From an uncultured Solobacterium sp. (GTDB taxonomy: Bacteria; Bacillota_I; Bacilli_A; Erysipelotrichales; Erysipelotrichaceae), in assembly GCA_937910655.1 (NCBI GenBank), contig CALEMV010000263.1, positions 1 through 12,266 of the forward strand: a stretch of DNA of 12,266 bases, read 5' to 3'. The notes beneath the pieces were generated by a model, which was not told the DNA's origin, made no database searches, and saw nothing but the letters and a program-made list of their open reading frames with translations. A program made the position numbers and the translations under genes. Each line of letters opens with the position of its first letter. The first letter of the stretch is position 1. Shown in pieces: positions 1 to 6,118 of the stretch.

Positions 1-777
1 GATATAGACAATACACTGATTCCAAGTGGTTCTGAGCAGTTAAGTCAGCGTAATCGTAATGCTTTACAAACAGCGCTGGCGAGTGGTTATGATGTCATGA
101 TTAATACGGGTAGACATTATACGTTCTTACAGCCAACGCTATTTGAGGATTTACCAATGGATATCATTGGGACAATCAATGGTGCGTGTTTGGTAAAGCG
201 TGATGGTACTGTGTTAGAGACACATCCACTACCAACAGAGTATATGAATCGAATCATTTCTTTTGCGCAAGCGAATGATATTGGTCTAGGTTTTAAGTTC
301 GTAGATCACGTCGTAACATACAACGCACATCAGAGGTTTGTGGATGGGTATGTAAATGGTGATCCTATCAAGGCTAAACTGATTATCGATGATACAGAGA
401 AGCGCACGCATCACATAGAATATGGTAATCCTCTAGGAACATTCTTAGTGGGCGATGAAGATGTGATTATGAAGTTTGCAAAGGAGATGCCTGACTTGGT
501 ATTTGCTTGGTCATCTCTAAAGGGATTTGATGTATTCTTGCATTCTATCAATAAGTCATTAACAGTAGAAGCCGTACTCAAGGAGAAGGGTTATACTTGG
601 GAAAATGTTATTGCGTTTGGCGATGCAGGAAATGATACACCATTTATTCGGAAAGCAGGAATTGGTGTTGCCTTAGGCAATGCGAAGGATGATGTTCGCC
701 AGTATGCGGATATTGTTGCGGATACTTGCGCAAATGATGGTGTCGCGAAGGTATTAGAAGAATTAGGGATTGTATAA
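1..777 (+). CDS. Cof-type HAD-superfamily phosphatase, 5' end outside window
   Basis: The reading frame is open from the first base and ends at TAA 775-777, giving 258 residues; only a short N-terminus seems missing. HAD motif I is visible as DIDNT at the first five residues, with both aspartates present. Motif II is the Thr of INTGR (residues 34-38), motif III is probably the Lys of INKSLT (about residue 185), and motif IV is GDAGND (207-212). The stretch between motifs II and III fits the C2-type cap of Cof proteins, including the typical NGA segment. Family knowledge: cytosolic Mg-dependent phosphatases acting on sugar phosphates, pyridoxal phosphate or flavin phosphates. The substrate cannot be read from sequence. 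Motif I has Asn where Gly is commoner (DxDGT), which should not abolish catalysis. The gene is convergent with the pseudouridine synthase gene and shares its terminator. Confidence 0.9.
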   Translation, partial: DIDNTLIPSGSEQLSQRNRNALQTALASGYDVMINTGRHYTFLQPTLFEDLPMDIIGTINGACLVKRDGTVLETHPLPTEYMNRIISFAQANDIGLGFKFVDHVVTYNAHQRFVDGYVNGDPIKAKLIIDDTEKRTHHIEYGNPLGTFLVGDEDVIMKFAKEMPDLVFAWSSLKGFDVFLHSINKSLTVEAVLKEKGYTWENVIAFGDAGNDTPFIRKAGIGVALGNAKDDVRQYADIVADTCANDGVAKVLEELGIV

Positions 778-778
778 C

Positions 779-807
779 AAAAAGTAGATGCTGGACATCT
801 ACTTTTT
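779..807. terminator. Bidirectional intrinsic terminator between convergent genes
   Basis: A perfect 12-bp stem pairs 779-790 (AAAAAGTAGATG) with 796-807 (CATCTACTTTTT) around the loop CTGGA. The A-run on one side and T-run on the other make it usable from both strands. It starts 2 nt after the HAD stop codon. Its right arm contains the last Lys codons and the stop codon (799-801) of the opposing pseudouridine synthase gene. Confidence 0.85.
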
Positions 808-1689
808 GAATGGTTCATACATTGGATTAGGTTGATCGAATATCTTGTGTTTTTTATTGGTGATTGGATTTCTAAATGCAATCCAGTCTGCCCATAAGCC
901 CATCGTAGGGAAATCTTTTGTTTTAATACCATAGAGTACGTCATTGACGATAGGATGGTCAATGCTGGCAAGGTGAACACGGATTTGGTGAGTTCTGCCA
1001 GTTTCAAGTGTACATCCCAGTAAACTATAAGATTGATAATTGCCTAGTGCTTCTACGAATGTGATAGCTTCAACTCCTGTTGAAGAAACACGATACATAC
1101 CACTGTTATGACGATCTCTTCCTAGTGGTTTATTGATTGTCATACGGAAGTTTGGATCAATATTACCATTTGTAATCGCTAGGTAGTGACGATGAATTTT
1201 CTTGCTAGAAAGTTGTGCGTCAAACCATGGTTGGAAGAATGGAATCTTTGAGTAGATGACAAGTCCAACTGTATCCTTATCTAAACGGTGAATTGGTCGT
1301 ACTGGTTGTTTGATGCCATGGTTAATCTGGTATCTAGCCGCATAAGCATTCAAGCATGTTGTATCACCAGGATCACCATGGATAATCATACCTGCATCTT
1401 TATGCACGATATAGATGAATGCGTCTTCATATACGACTTTACATTCTGTTTCTGCAGGAATCCAATCGATTGATTCTTCTGGGAAGGTGATTGTGATTGT
1501 TTTGCGGTCAATGATTTCTTTGCCGTGTTTGACTGGGGTACCGTCTAATAAGATTTGTTTATTTAACAATAGTAGATATTTGTTTTTCTTTGATTGATAG
1601 TAATCGTTTAGAAAATCTTCTACTGTTTTTTTGAGGTATTTTCCTTCTGGATCAATCGTAATCGTATTGTCTTTTACGAGGTATTTCAT
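799..1689 (-). CDS. RluA-family pseudouridine synthase
   Basis: 296 residues, about the usual length for RluA/RluD-type enzymes, which isomerise specific uridines in 23S rRNA or tRNA to pseudouridine. Residues 20-70 look like an S4-type RNA-binding region. The catalytic motif is HRLDKDTVG (134-142) with nucleophile Asp137; the usual form is HRLDxxTSG, so Val replaces Ser. The second core motif GRTHQIRVH (231-239) is intact, as is the KxxRHYLA segment near 164-171. The ATG at 1687-1689 overlaps the upstream methyltransferase stop by one base (TAATG), implying translational coupling; an AGG-like element lies just upstream. The 3' end runs into the convergent terminator. The exact target uridine is not predictable. 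RluD-like and YlyB/YjbO-like members all share these motifs. Confidence 0.93.
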   Translation of the reverse strand: MKYLVKDNTITIDPEGKYLKKTVEDFLNDYYQSKKNKYLLLLNKQILLDGTPVKHGKEIIDRKTITITFPEESIDWIPAETECKVVYEDAFIYIVHKDAGMIIHGDPGDTTCLNAYAARYQINHGIKQPVRPIHRLDKDTVGLVIYSKIPFFQPWFDAQLSSKKIHRHYLAITNGNIDPNFRMTINKPLGRDRHNSGMYRVSSTGVEAITFVEALGNYQSYSLLGCTLETGRTHQIRVHLASIDHPIVNDVLYGIKTKDFPTMGLWADWIAFRNPITNKKHKIFDQPNPMYEPFKK

Positions 1690-2993
1690 TAACCTAACTC
1701 CAATACTGTAATAGATTCTACAAGTGGCGTTTGTGGGAATAAGTCATAAGGAATTACAGTCACTACGTGATAGCGTTGCTTGAGTACTTTGAGGTTCTTT
1801 GCAAGGGTGGAAGGATTACAAGAGATATATACGATCTTCTTTGGTAATACATACATGATGGTATCTAGCATTTCATCATCCATACCAATGCGTGGTGGAT
1901 CAACTAATAAGCAGTCAACTGTCTTCTTCATCGCAATCTTGCGTAAGCCATGTGCCGCATCATCACAGATGAATTCTGTATTTGTGATGTTGTTTAGTCT
2001 TGCATTATTTGTGGCATTTTCAACAGCACTCGGGACAGATTCGATTCCATATACAACATTTGCCTTATCCTTGGCCATAAGTGCCATCGTACCGATACCG
2101 CAATAAGCTTCTACCAATACCTTGCATGGGTCAATCTTACTGATTGCCATCTGATACATCTTTTCGGCTTGGTCAATGTTTAATTGGAAGAAGGATTCTG
2201 CTGAAAGTTGAAGCTGAATCTGATCCATGGAGATGGTTAATGCATGTTGTCCTGCAAGTACTTTTGCGGGTGAACCAAATATCTGATTTGTCTTACGATT
2301 GGTATTAAAGGATTGACATAGGGATTCCATACCAGGAATTTCCATGATTCTATCAATGATGATAGAAGGGATATGTTCTTTACCGGTGATAAGGGTACAC
2401 TGTGCCTTGCCATCGATCACACGTAGAACGATATAACGTAATCCTTTTTGTGATCTCTGGTTGTAGGCATCATAGCCTTCTTCGTTGAGGATACGTAAGA
2501 TTTCTTTACGGATTTCTTCTAACTTTGGATCATGGATTAAGAAATGTTCGATAGGATGGAAGTGGTTTGTCTTGGGTTCATACATACCATTGACCAATAC
2601 ATCATGTGATTTCTGGACTGGTAGTTTGCATTGAGAGCGATAACTAACTTGCTTTTCACTTGCGTGCATATCACGCACGAAGGAACGTTTTACATTTCCG
2701 TATTTAAATAATGCTTGTTCAAGAATATCTTGTTTATGACGTAATTGTTTTTGGTAATCCAAAATAAAGAGAGGGCAACCATGTGCTTGTTCTAGTGGAC
2801 TAGGGGATTCAATACGATCTGGTGATTTTGTGATAAGTCGCTTGAGGCGAGCCATTGCGTATTTTGGTTTCTCCTCGATGATTTCAACTTCTGCTATTTC
2901 TTCTGGTAATACTCCATCACAGAACACTGGTTTTCGATTGATAAAACCGATTCCTTCGCCGTTGATTCCTAACTTTTTAAATTCTACTTTCAT
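1689..2993 (-). CDS. rlmD: 23S rRNA (uracil-C5)-methyltransferase, RlmD/RumA type, with most Fe-S cysteines replaced
   Basis: 434 residues. An N-terminal TRAM-like domain (1-55) is followed by the central region and a class I SAM-dependent methyltransferase fold. Seen: FFQLN at 268-272, the SAM-binding AYCGIGT at 296-302, DPPR at 365-368 and the catalytic-nucleophile motif SCNPSTLAKNL (391-401) with Cys392. The family makes m5U at 23S rRNA positions such as 1939 or 747. Firmicutes often have one enzyme for both (RlmCD), so the site assignment is open. In E. coli RlmD four cysteines hold a [4Fe-4S] cluster. Here the corresponding stretch reads SP...AHGCP (63-74) and the fourth position is HFLIHDP (150-156), so only Cys73 remains. 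The start is supported by GAGGT about 6 nt upstream. First gene of the operon with the pseudouridine synthase. Confidence 0.92.
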   Translation of the reverse strand: MKVEFKKLGINGEGIGFINRKPVFCDGVLPEEIAEVEIIEEKPKYAMARLKRLITKSPDRIESPSPLEQAHGCPLFILDYQKQLRHKQDILEQALFKYGNVKRSFVRDMHASEKQVSYRSQCKLPVQKSHDVLVNGMYEPKTNHFHPIEHFLIHDPKLEEIRKEILRILNEEGYDAYNQRSQKGLRYIVLRVIDGKAQCTLITGKEHIPSIIIDRIMEIPGMESLCQSFNTNRKTNQIFGSPAKVLAGQHALTISMDQIQLQLSAESFFQLNIDQAEKMYQMAISKIDPCKVLVEAYCGIGTMALMAKDKANVVYGIESVPSAVENATNNARLNNITNTEFICDDAAHGLRKIAMKKTVDCLLVDPPRIGMDDEMLDTIMYVLPKKIVYISCNPSTLAKNLKVLKQRYHVVTVIPYDLFPQTPLVESITVLELG

Positions 2994-3039
2994 AGTGACC
3001 TCATTTGCTTAAAAGCTTCTTTCTACAATATCTGTGTTT

Positions 3040-3052
3040 AGCGTATCACGCT
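3040..3052. repeat. Short perfect inverted repeat at the predicted start of transcription
   Basis: AGCGT (3040-3044) and ACGCT (3048-3052) form a perfect 5-bp dyad around ATC, directly next to the predicted -10 box of the methyltransferase promoter. It could be an operator half-site pair or the first hairpin of the mRNA. Five base pairs is short enough to occur by chance. Confidence 0.3.
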
Positions 3053-3081
3053 TTTATCGTTCTTAATAGATAAAATGGCAA
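3053..3081 (-). promoter_or_regulatory. Probable sigma-A promoter of the rRNA-modification operon
   Basis: On the minus strand, TTGCCA (3081-3076) is followed after exactly 17 nt by GATAAA (3058-3053). These match the -35 and -10 consensus at 5 of 6 and 4 of 6 positions. Start of transcription would fall near 3046, inside the small dyad at 3040-3052. An AT-rich stretch lies just upstream of the -35. Sequence match only. Confidence 0.5.
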
Positions 3082-3132
3082 ATTAAAGATTAAATTTAAT
3101 AACCAGAAAAGAGGAAGTTCAAGATTGGGTTG

Positions 3133-3148
3133 TTGCAAACGCTTTCGT
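3133..3148 (+). promoter_or_regulatory. cre-like / LacI-family operator overlapping the importer -35
   Basis: TTGCAAACGCTTTCGT has the central CG and flanking AA/TT pattern of LacI-family operators. It matches the degenerate CcpA cre consensus WTGNAANCGNWNNCW at all but the last position. It also resembles the E. coli PurR box (ACGCAAACGTTTNCGT type). Because it overlaps the -35, a bound regulator would be expected to repress. CcpA (carbon catabolite control) is the simplest candidate in Firmicutes; a dedicated LacI-family nucleoside or sugar regulator is an alternative. No such regulator gene is in the window. Confidence 0.5.
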
Positions 3149-3161
3149 TACGTTTTAAAAT
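3133..3161 (+). promoter_or_regulatory. Probable sigma-A promoter of the ABC importer operon
   Basis: TTGCAA (3133-3138) and TAAAAT (3156-3161) are separated by exactly 17 nt, a good -35/-10 pair. Start of transcription would fall near 3168, giving a leader of about 44 nt. The alternative -10 TATAAC (3165-3170) has poorer spacing. The -35 and the start of the spacer are covered by the operator-like sequence at 3133-3148. Confidence 0.6.
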
Positions 3162-3174
3162 GGATATAACGGGA

Positions 3175-3190
3175 GTCAGAAAATTCTGAC
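3175..3190 (+). repeat. Leader inverted repeat upstream of the lipoprotein gene
   Basis: GTCAGAA (3175-3181) pairs perfectly with TTCTGAC (3184-3190). The dyad lies about 7 nt after the predicted start of transcription and just before the purine-rich ribosome binding site (AAAGGG, 3195-3200). It could be a 5' stabilising hairpin for a highly translated mRNA or a second operator. There is no U-run after it, so it is not a terminator. Confidence 0.45.
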
Positions 3191-3211
3191 AAAGAAAGGG
3201 AAAGAATTATC

Positions 3212-4330
3212 ATGAAGAAATTATTAACTTCTGTGCTATCACTTGCAATGATTGCAACGATGGCAGGTTGTGGCGGAGATACTGCAAAGAACAGTACTGC
3301 TACAGAAACAGGTTCAGGCAAGGCTACTGCTGAGGTCGCTGTTGTTACTGACGTAGGTCAGTTAATGGACAAGGGCTTCAACCAAGGTACTTATGAAGGT
3401 GCTGTAAAGTATGCGGAAGACCACAAGTTAACACACAATTACTATCAGCCAGCTAACGGTGCAGACGCAACAGATAATGACCGTATCGATGCGATGAAAC
3501 AGGCTATCGAAAATGGTGCAAAGATTATTGTAGCTCCTGGTTTCTTACAGGCTAAGGCAATGGAAGTAGTAGCTAAGGAAAATCCTGATGTAAAGTTTGC
3601 ATTCGTTGATGGTTGGGCTTTAGGTCTAGATAACGTTACAGCTATCGTTTATAAGGAACAGGAAGCTGGATACTTTGCAGGATACGCTGCAGTAATGGAA
3701 GGTTATACAAAACTAGGTTATACAGGTGGAGGCGGAGGCGCTAACCCTGCATGTAATCGTTTCGGTTATGGTTTCGTTCAAGGCGCAAGTGCTGCTGCGA
3801 AGGAAAAGGGAATCACAGTAGAAATCAAGTACTCCTATAAGTATGGTTCTACATTCTCAGCTTCAACAGAATTACAGACACAGATTGCTGGTTGGTATGC
3901 TAATGGAACTGAAGTTGTATTCGCATGTGGTGGATCCATGTTCCAGTCCGTATTATCTGCAGCTTCTGAATATGAAAATGCTAAGATTATCGGTGTAGAC
4001 GTTGACCAGTCTGCTGAAAGTTCAAAGGTTATCACAAGTGCTATGAAGGGCTTAAGTGCATCTGTTGAACGTATTTTAGGTCAATTCTACGAAGGTAAGT
4101 GGGACAGTGAACTTGCTGATAAGGCTCAGAACCTTGGCGCAGCTGAAGGTGCTACAGGCTTACCAGAAGATACATGGTCAATGAAGAACTTCACAGTTGA
4201 ACAATACAAGGCATTGTTCAAGAAGGTTGCTGACGGTGAAATCGTACCAGATTCTAAGACACCGGAAGATGCAAACAACGCTGATTGGTTGAAGGGCATT
4301 CCAAACGTAACAATTGATTTTGAAGCGTAA
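3212..4330 (+). CDS. nupN: BMP-family substrate-binding lipoprotein of a nucleoside-type ABC importer
   Basis: 372 residues. The N-terminus is a lipoprotein signal: basic MKK, a hydrophobic stretch, and lipobox MAGC with lipidated Cys20, followed by a Gly/Thr/Ser-rich linker to about residue 40. The mature part is a BMP/PnrA-like (Med/TmpC) periplasmic-binding fold. It begins EVAVVTDVGQLMDKGFNQGTYEG (split for length: EVAVVTDVGQ, then LMDKGFNQGTYEG, 41-63). It also carries VKFAFVDGW, QEAGYFAGYAA and a glycine-rich GYTGGGGGANP. Characterised relatives (Treponema PnrA, Bacillus NupN/YufN, Lactococcus BmpA) bind purine or other nucleosides, so nucleoside capture at the outer membrane face is inferred; the ligand itself is not proven. 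AAAGGG lies 11 nt before the ATG. It is first in a four-gene operon and is followed by a strong hairpin, which would favour excess binding protein over the membrane components. Confidence 0.92.
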   Translation: MKKLLTSVLSLAMIATMAGCGGDTAKNSTATETGSGKATAEVAVVTDVGQLMDKGFNQGTYEGAVKYAEDHKLTHNYYQPANGADATDNDRIDAMKQAIENGAKIIVAPGFLQAKAMEVVAKENPDVKFAFVDGWALGLDNVTAIVYKEQEAGYFAGYAAVMEGYTKLGYTGGGGGANPACNRFGYGFVQGASAAAKEKGITVEIKYSYKYGSTFSASTELQTQIAGWYANGTEVVFACGGSMFQSVLSAASEYENAKIIGVDVDQSAESSKVITSAMKGLSASVERILGQFYEGKWDSELADKAQNLGAAEGATGLPEDTWSMKNFTVEQYKALFKKVADGEIVPDSKTPEDANNADWLKGIPNVTIDFEA

Positions 4331-4347
4331 TAAAGTCATAAGTTTTT

Positions 4348-4380
4348 TACAGGGATGATAGTAACGCTATCATCCCTGTA
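4348..4380 (+). terminator. Strong hairpin after the binding-protein gene, probable partial terminator
   Basis: A perfect 14-bp stem pairs 4348-4361 with 4367-4380 around the loop TAACG, 17 nt after the lipoprotein stop. The following sequence is TTTATATATT, a weak U-tract. It therefore probably terminates incompletely and/or protects the 3' end of the lipoprotein transcript. This arrangement gives more binding protein than ATPase and permease. Confidence 0.6.
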
Positions 4381-4390
4381 TTTATATATT

Positions 4391-4495
4391 CTTGTTGTAC
4401 GCAAGGACGGTTTTATATCCTGTATCAAAGATACGTGATATAAAACTGCTCATATAACCTTGCAAAAATATCATGTATAATTAACTTGCAACAAG
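4391..4495 (+). other. Nested inverted-repeat region between binding protein and ATPase genes, function unknown
   Basis: After the 4348-4380 hairpin the gap to the ATPase gene holds further pairing. 4391-4397 (CTTGTTG) is complementary to 4489-4495. 4401-4406 (GCAAGG) is complementary to 4458-4463. 4410-4419 (GTTTTATATC) is complementary to 4437-4446. An apical stem GTATC/GATAC (4422-4426 / 4430-4434) closes on AAA. All four helices are compatible and nested. A TATAAT (4476-4481) and two TTGCAA copies (4460-4465, 4486-4491) also lie here, but no -35 with good spacing pairs with the TATAAT. It matches no riboswitch class I recognise. Processing site, attenuator, second promoter region or chance pairing in AT-rich DNA are all possible. 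Confidence 0.4.
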
Positions 4496-4537
4496 AGAAA
4501 ATTCGATTATTACATCATCGGTAATGGAGGATAGACT

Positions 4538-6118
4538 ATGGATGAAAATGTAGTTCATGAATCTCCCTATATTATTGAAATGCGCAATATTACCAAGATT
4601 TTCCCTGGAATTATTGCAAATGACAATATTACTTTACAGTTAAAGAAGGGTGAAATTCATGCACTTTTGGGTGAAAATGGTGCTGGTAAGAGTACTTTGA
4701 TGAGTGTTCTTTTCGGTCTATATCAGCCAGAAGAGGGACAGATTTATAAGAATGGAAAGCCAGTTCAAATCAATAATCCAAATGATGCGAATGATTTGGG
4801 CATTGGAATGGTACATCAGCACTTTAAGTTAGTGCAGGTGTTTACTGTTTTAGAAAATATTATTCTTGGTGTTGAAACGACAAAACTTGGCTTTATCAGT
4901 AAGAAAGAAGCACGTAAGAAGGTAGTTGCACTATCCAAGTCCTATGGATTAAACGTCGATCCAGATGCGTTAGTTGAGAATATTACGGTAGGTATGCAGC
5001 AGCGTACAGAAATCTTAAAGATGTTATACCGTGATAATGATATTTTAATTTTTGATGAACCTACAGCGGTACTAACACCACAAGAAATCGAAGAACTCAT
5101 GCAAATCATGAAGAGTCTTGCGAATGAAGGGAAGTCTATCTTATTTATCACACATAAGTTAAATGAAATTATGCAGGTAGCAGATCGATGCTCAGTACTT
5201 CGTAAGGGTGCATATATCGGCACGGTTGATGTGAAGAATACGACGAAGGAAGAACTATCAAATATGATGGTTGGTCGTGATGTTAAGTTCGTTGTTGATA
5301 AGAAGGAAAGCAATCCTACTGAAGAAGTGTTAGAGCTGGAGAACTTATGTGTCTTTGATAAGATTCATAAGAAGGATAGTATTCATGACGTATCTTTCAA
5401 GGTGCGTAAGGGTGAGATAGTTTGTATTGCAGGTATTGATGGGAATGGGCAGACGGAGTTAGTACATGCAATCACTGGTCTTGAAAAGATTAAGAGTGGT
5501 AAGGTAAAACTCAATATTGATGGTGAAATGAGAGACGTATCTCATACTTCAATTCGCTATAAGAATACACATGGTATATCTCATATTCCAGAAGATCGTC
5601 ATAAACATGGTTTAATTTTGGATTACAGTTTAGAACAAAATTTAGTTTTACAACGGTATCTTGAACCAGAGTTCCAAAGTCATGGCATGATCCGGTTCAA
5701 GGAAGTTCGGAAGTATGCGGAAAGACTCATTCAAGAATACGACGTACGTAGTGGTCAAGGGCCAATTACAATTTCTCGTAGTATGTCTGGCGGTAACCAG
5801 CAGAAGGCTATTATTGCACGTGAATTAGACCGTAAGCACAATTTATTGATTGCGGTACAGCCTACACGTGGTCTAGATGTTGGTGCGATTGAGTATATTC
5901 ACAAACAGATTATTCAAAGTCGTGATAGTGGAGCAGGTGTATTGCTTGTTTCTCTGGAATTAGATGAGGTTATGAACTTATCTGACCGTATTCTTGTCAT
6001 GTATGAAGGCGAAATTGTTGGCGAACTAGATCCTAAGAAGACAACTGTACAAGAGTTAGGTCTATATATGGCAGGTGCGAAGCGTAATGGTAAGGAGGAG
6101 AAGAGCGATGAAAAATAA
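4538..6118 (+). CDS. nupO: Double-domain ABC ATPase of the nucleoside-type importer
   Basis: 526 residues holding two ATP-binding domains in tandem, as in RbsA/MglA/YufO proteins that energise carbohydrate- and nucleoside-type importers from the cytoplasmic face. Domain 1 is complete: Walker A GENGAGKST (45-53), Q-loop Gln94, signature ITVGMQQR (149-156), Walker B ILIFDEP (169-175), H-loop His206. Domain 2 is degenerate: the Walker A-like segment is GIDGNGQTE (299-307) without the Lys. The signature SMSGGNQQ (415-422) is good. At Walker B the catalytic Asp-Glu pair is replaced in LLIAVQPTRGLD (Val440, Gln441), and the H-loop His is absent (VSLELDE). This asymmetry is usual for the family. GGAGG sits 7 nt before the ATG. 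The 3' end overlaps the permease gene by 11 nt. Confidence 0.94.
   Translation: MDENVVHESPYIIEMRNITKIFPGIIANDNITLQLKKGEIHALLGENGAGKSTLMSVLFGLYQPEEGQIYKNGKPVQINNPNDANDLGIGMVHQHFKLVQVFTVLENIILGVETTKLGFISKKEARKKVVALSKSYGLNVDPDALVENITVGMQQRTEILKMLYRDNDILIFDEPTAVLTPQEIEELMQIMKSLANEGKSILFITHKLNEIMQVADRCSVLRKGAYIGTVDVKNTTKEELSNMMVGRDVKFVVDKKESNPTEEVLELENLCVFDKIHKKDSIHDVSFKVRKGEIVCIAGIDGNGQTELVHAITGLEKIKSGKVKLNIDGEMRDVSHTSIRYKNTHGISHIPEDRHKHGLILDYSLEQNLVLQRYLEPEFQSHGMIRFKEVRKYAERLIQEYDVRSGQGPITISRSMSGGNQQKAIIARELDRKHNLLIAVQPTRGLDVGAIEYIHKQIIQSRDSGAGVLLVSLELDEVMNLSDRILVMYEGEIVGELDPKKTTVQELGLYMAGAKRNGKEEKSDEK

Noticed and set aside
591..1007. 138-codon minus-strand frame spanning the convergent junction
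   Set aside because: It runs through the terminator and overlaps both the HAD gene and the pseudouridine synthase gene in another frame, with no domain and no good start context.
3000..3211. Possible purine riboswitch ahead of the nucleoside importer
   Set aside because: The conserved purine-aptamer loop and junction sequences are absent, and the leader after the predicted start (about 44 nt) is too short for one.
4460..4481. TTGCAA followed by TATAAT as a full internal promoter
   Set aside because: The spacer is only 10 nt, too short for sigma-A, and no good -35 lies 16-18 nt upstream of the TATAAT. A weak promoter cannot be excluded.
4942..5313. 123-codon minus-strand frame inside the ATPase gene
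   Set aside because: Fully antisense to well-conserved ABC domain sequence; serine/threonine-rich product typical of shadow frames.
5840..5980. Loss of Walker B and H-loop residues in ATPase domain 2 as a sign of decay
   Set aside because: A degenerate second domain (including the Gln-Pro-Thr-Arg-Gly-Leu-Asp form) is normal for this importer family, so it is not an unusual finding.
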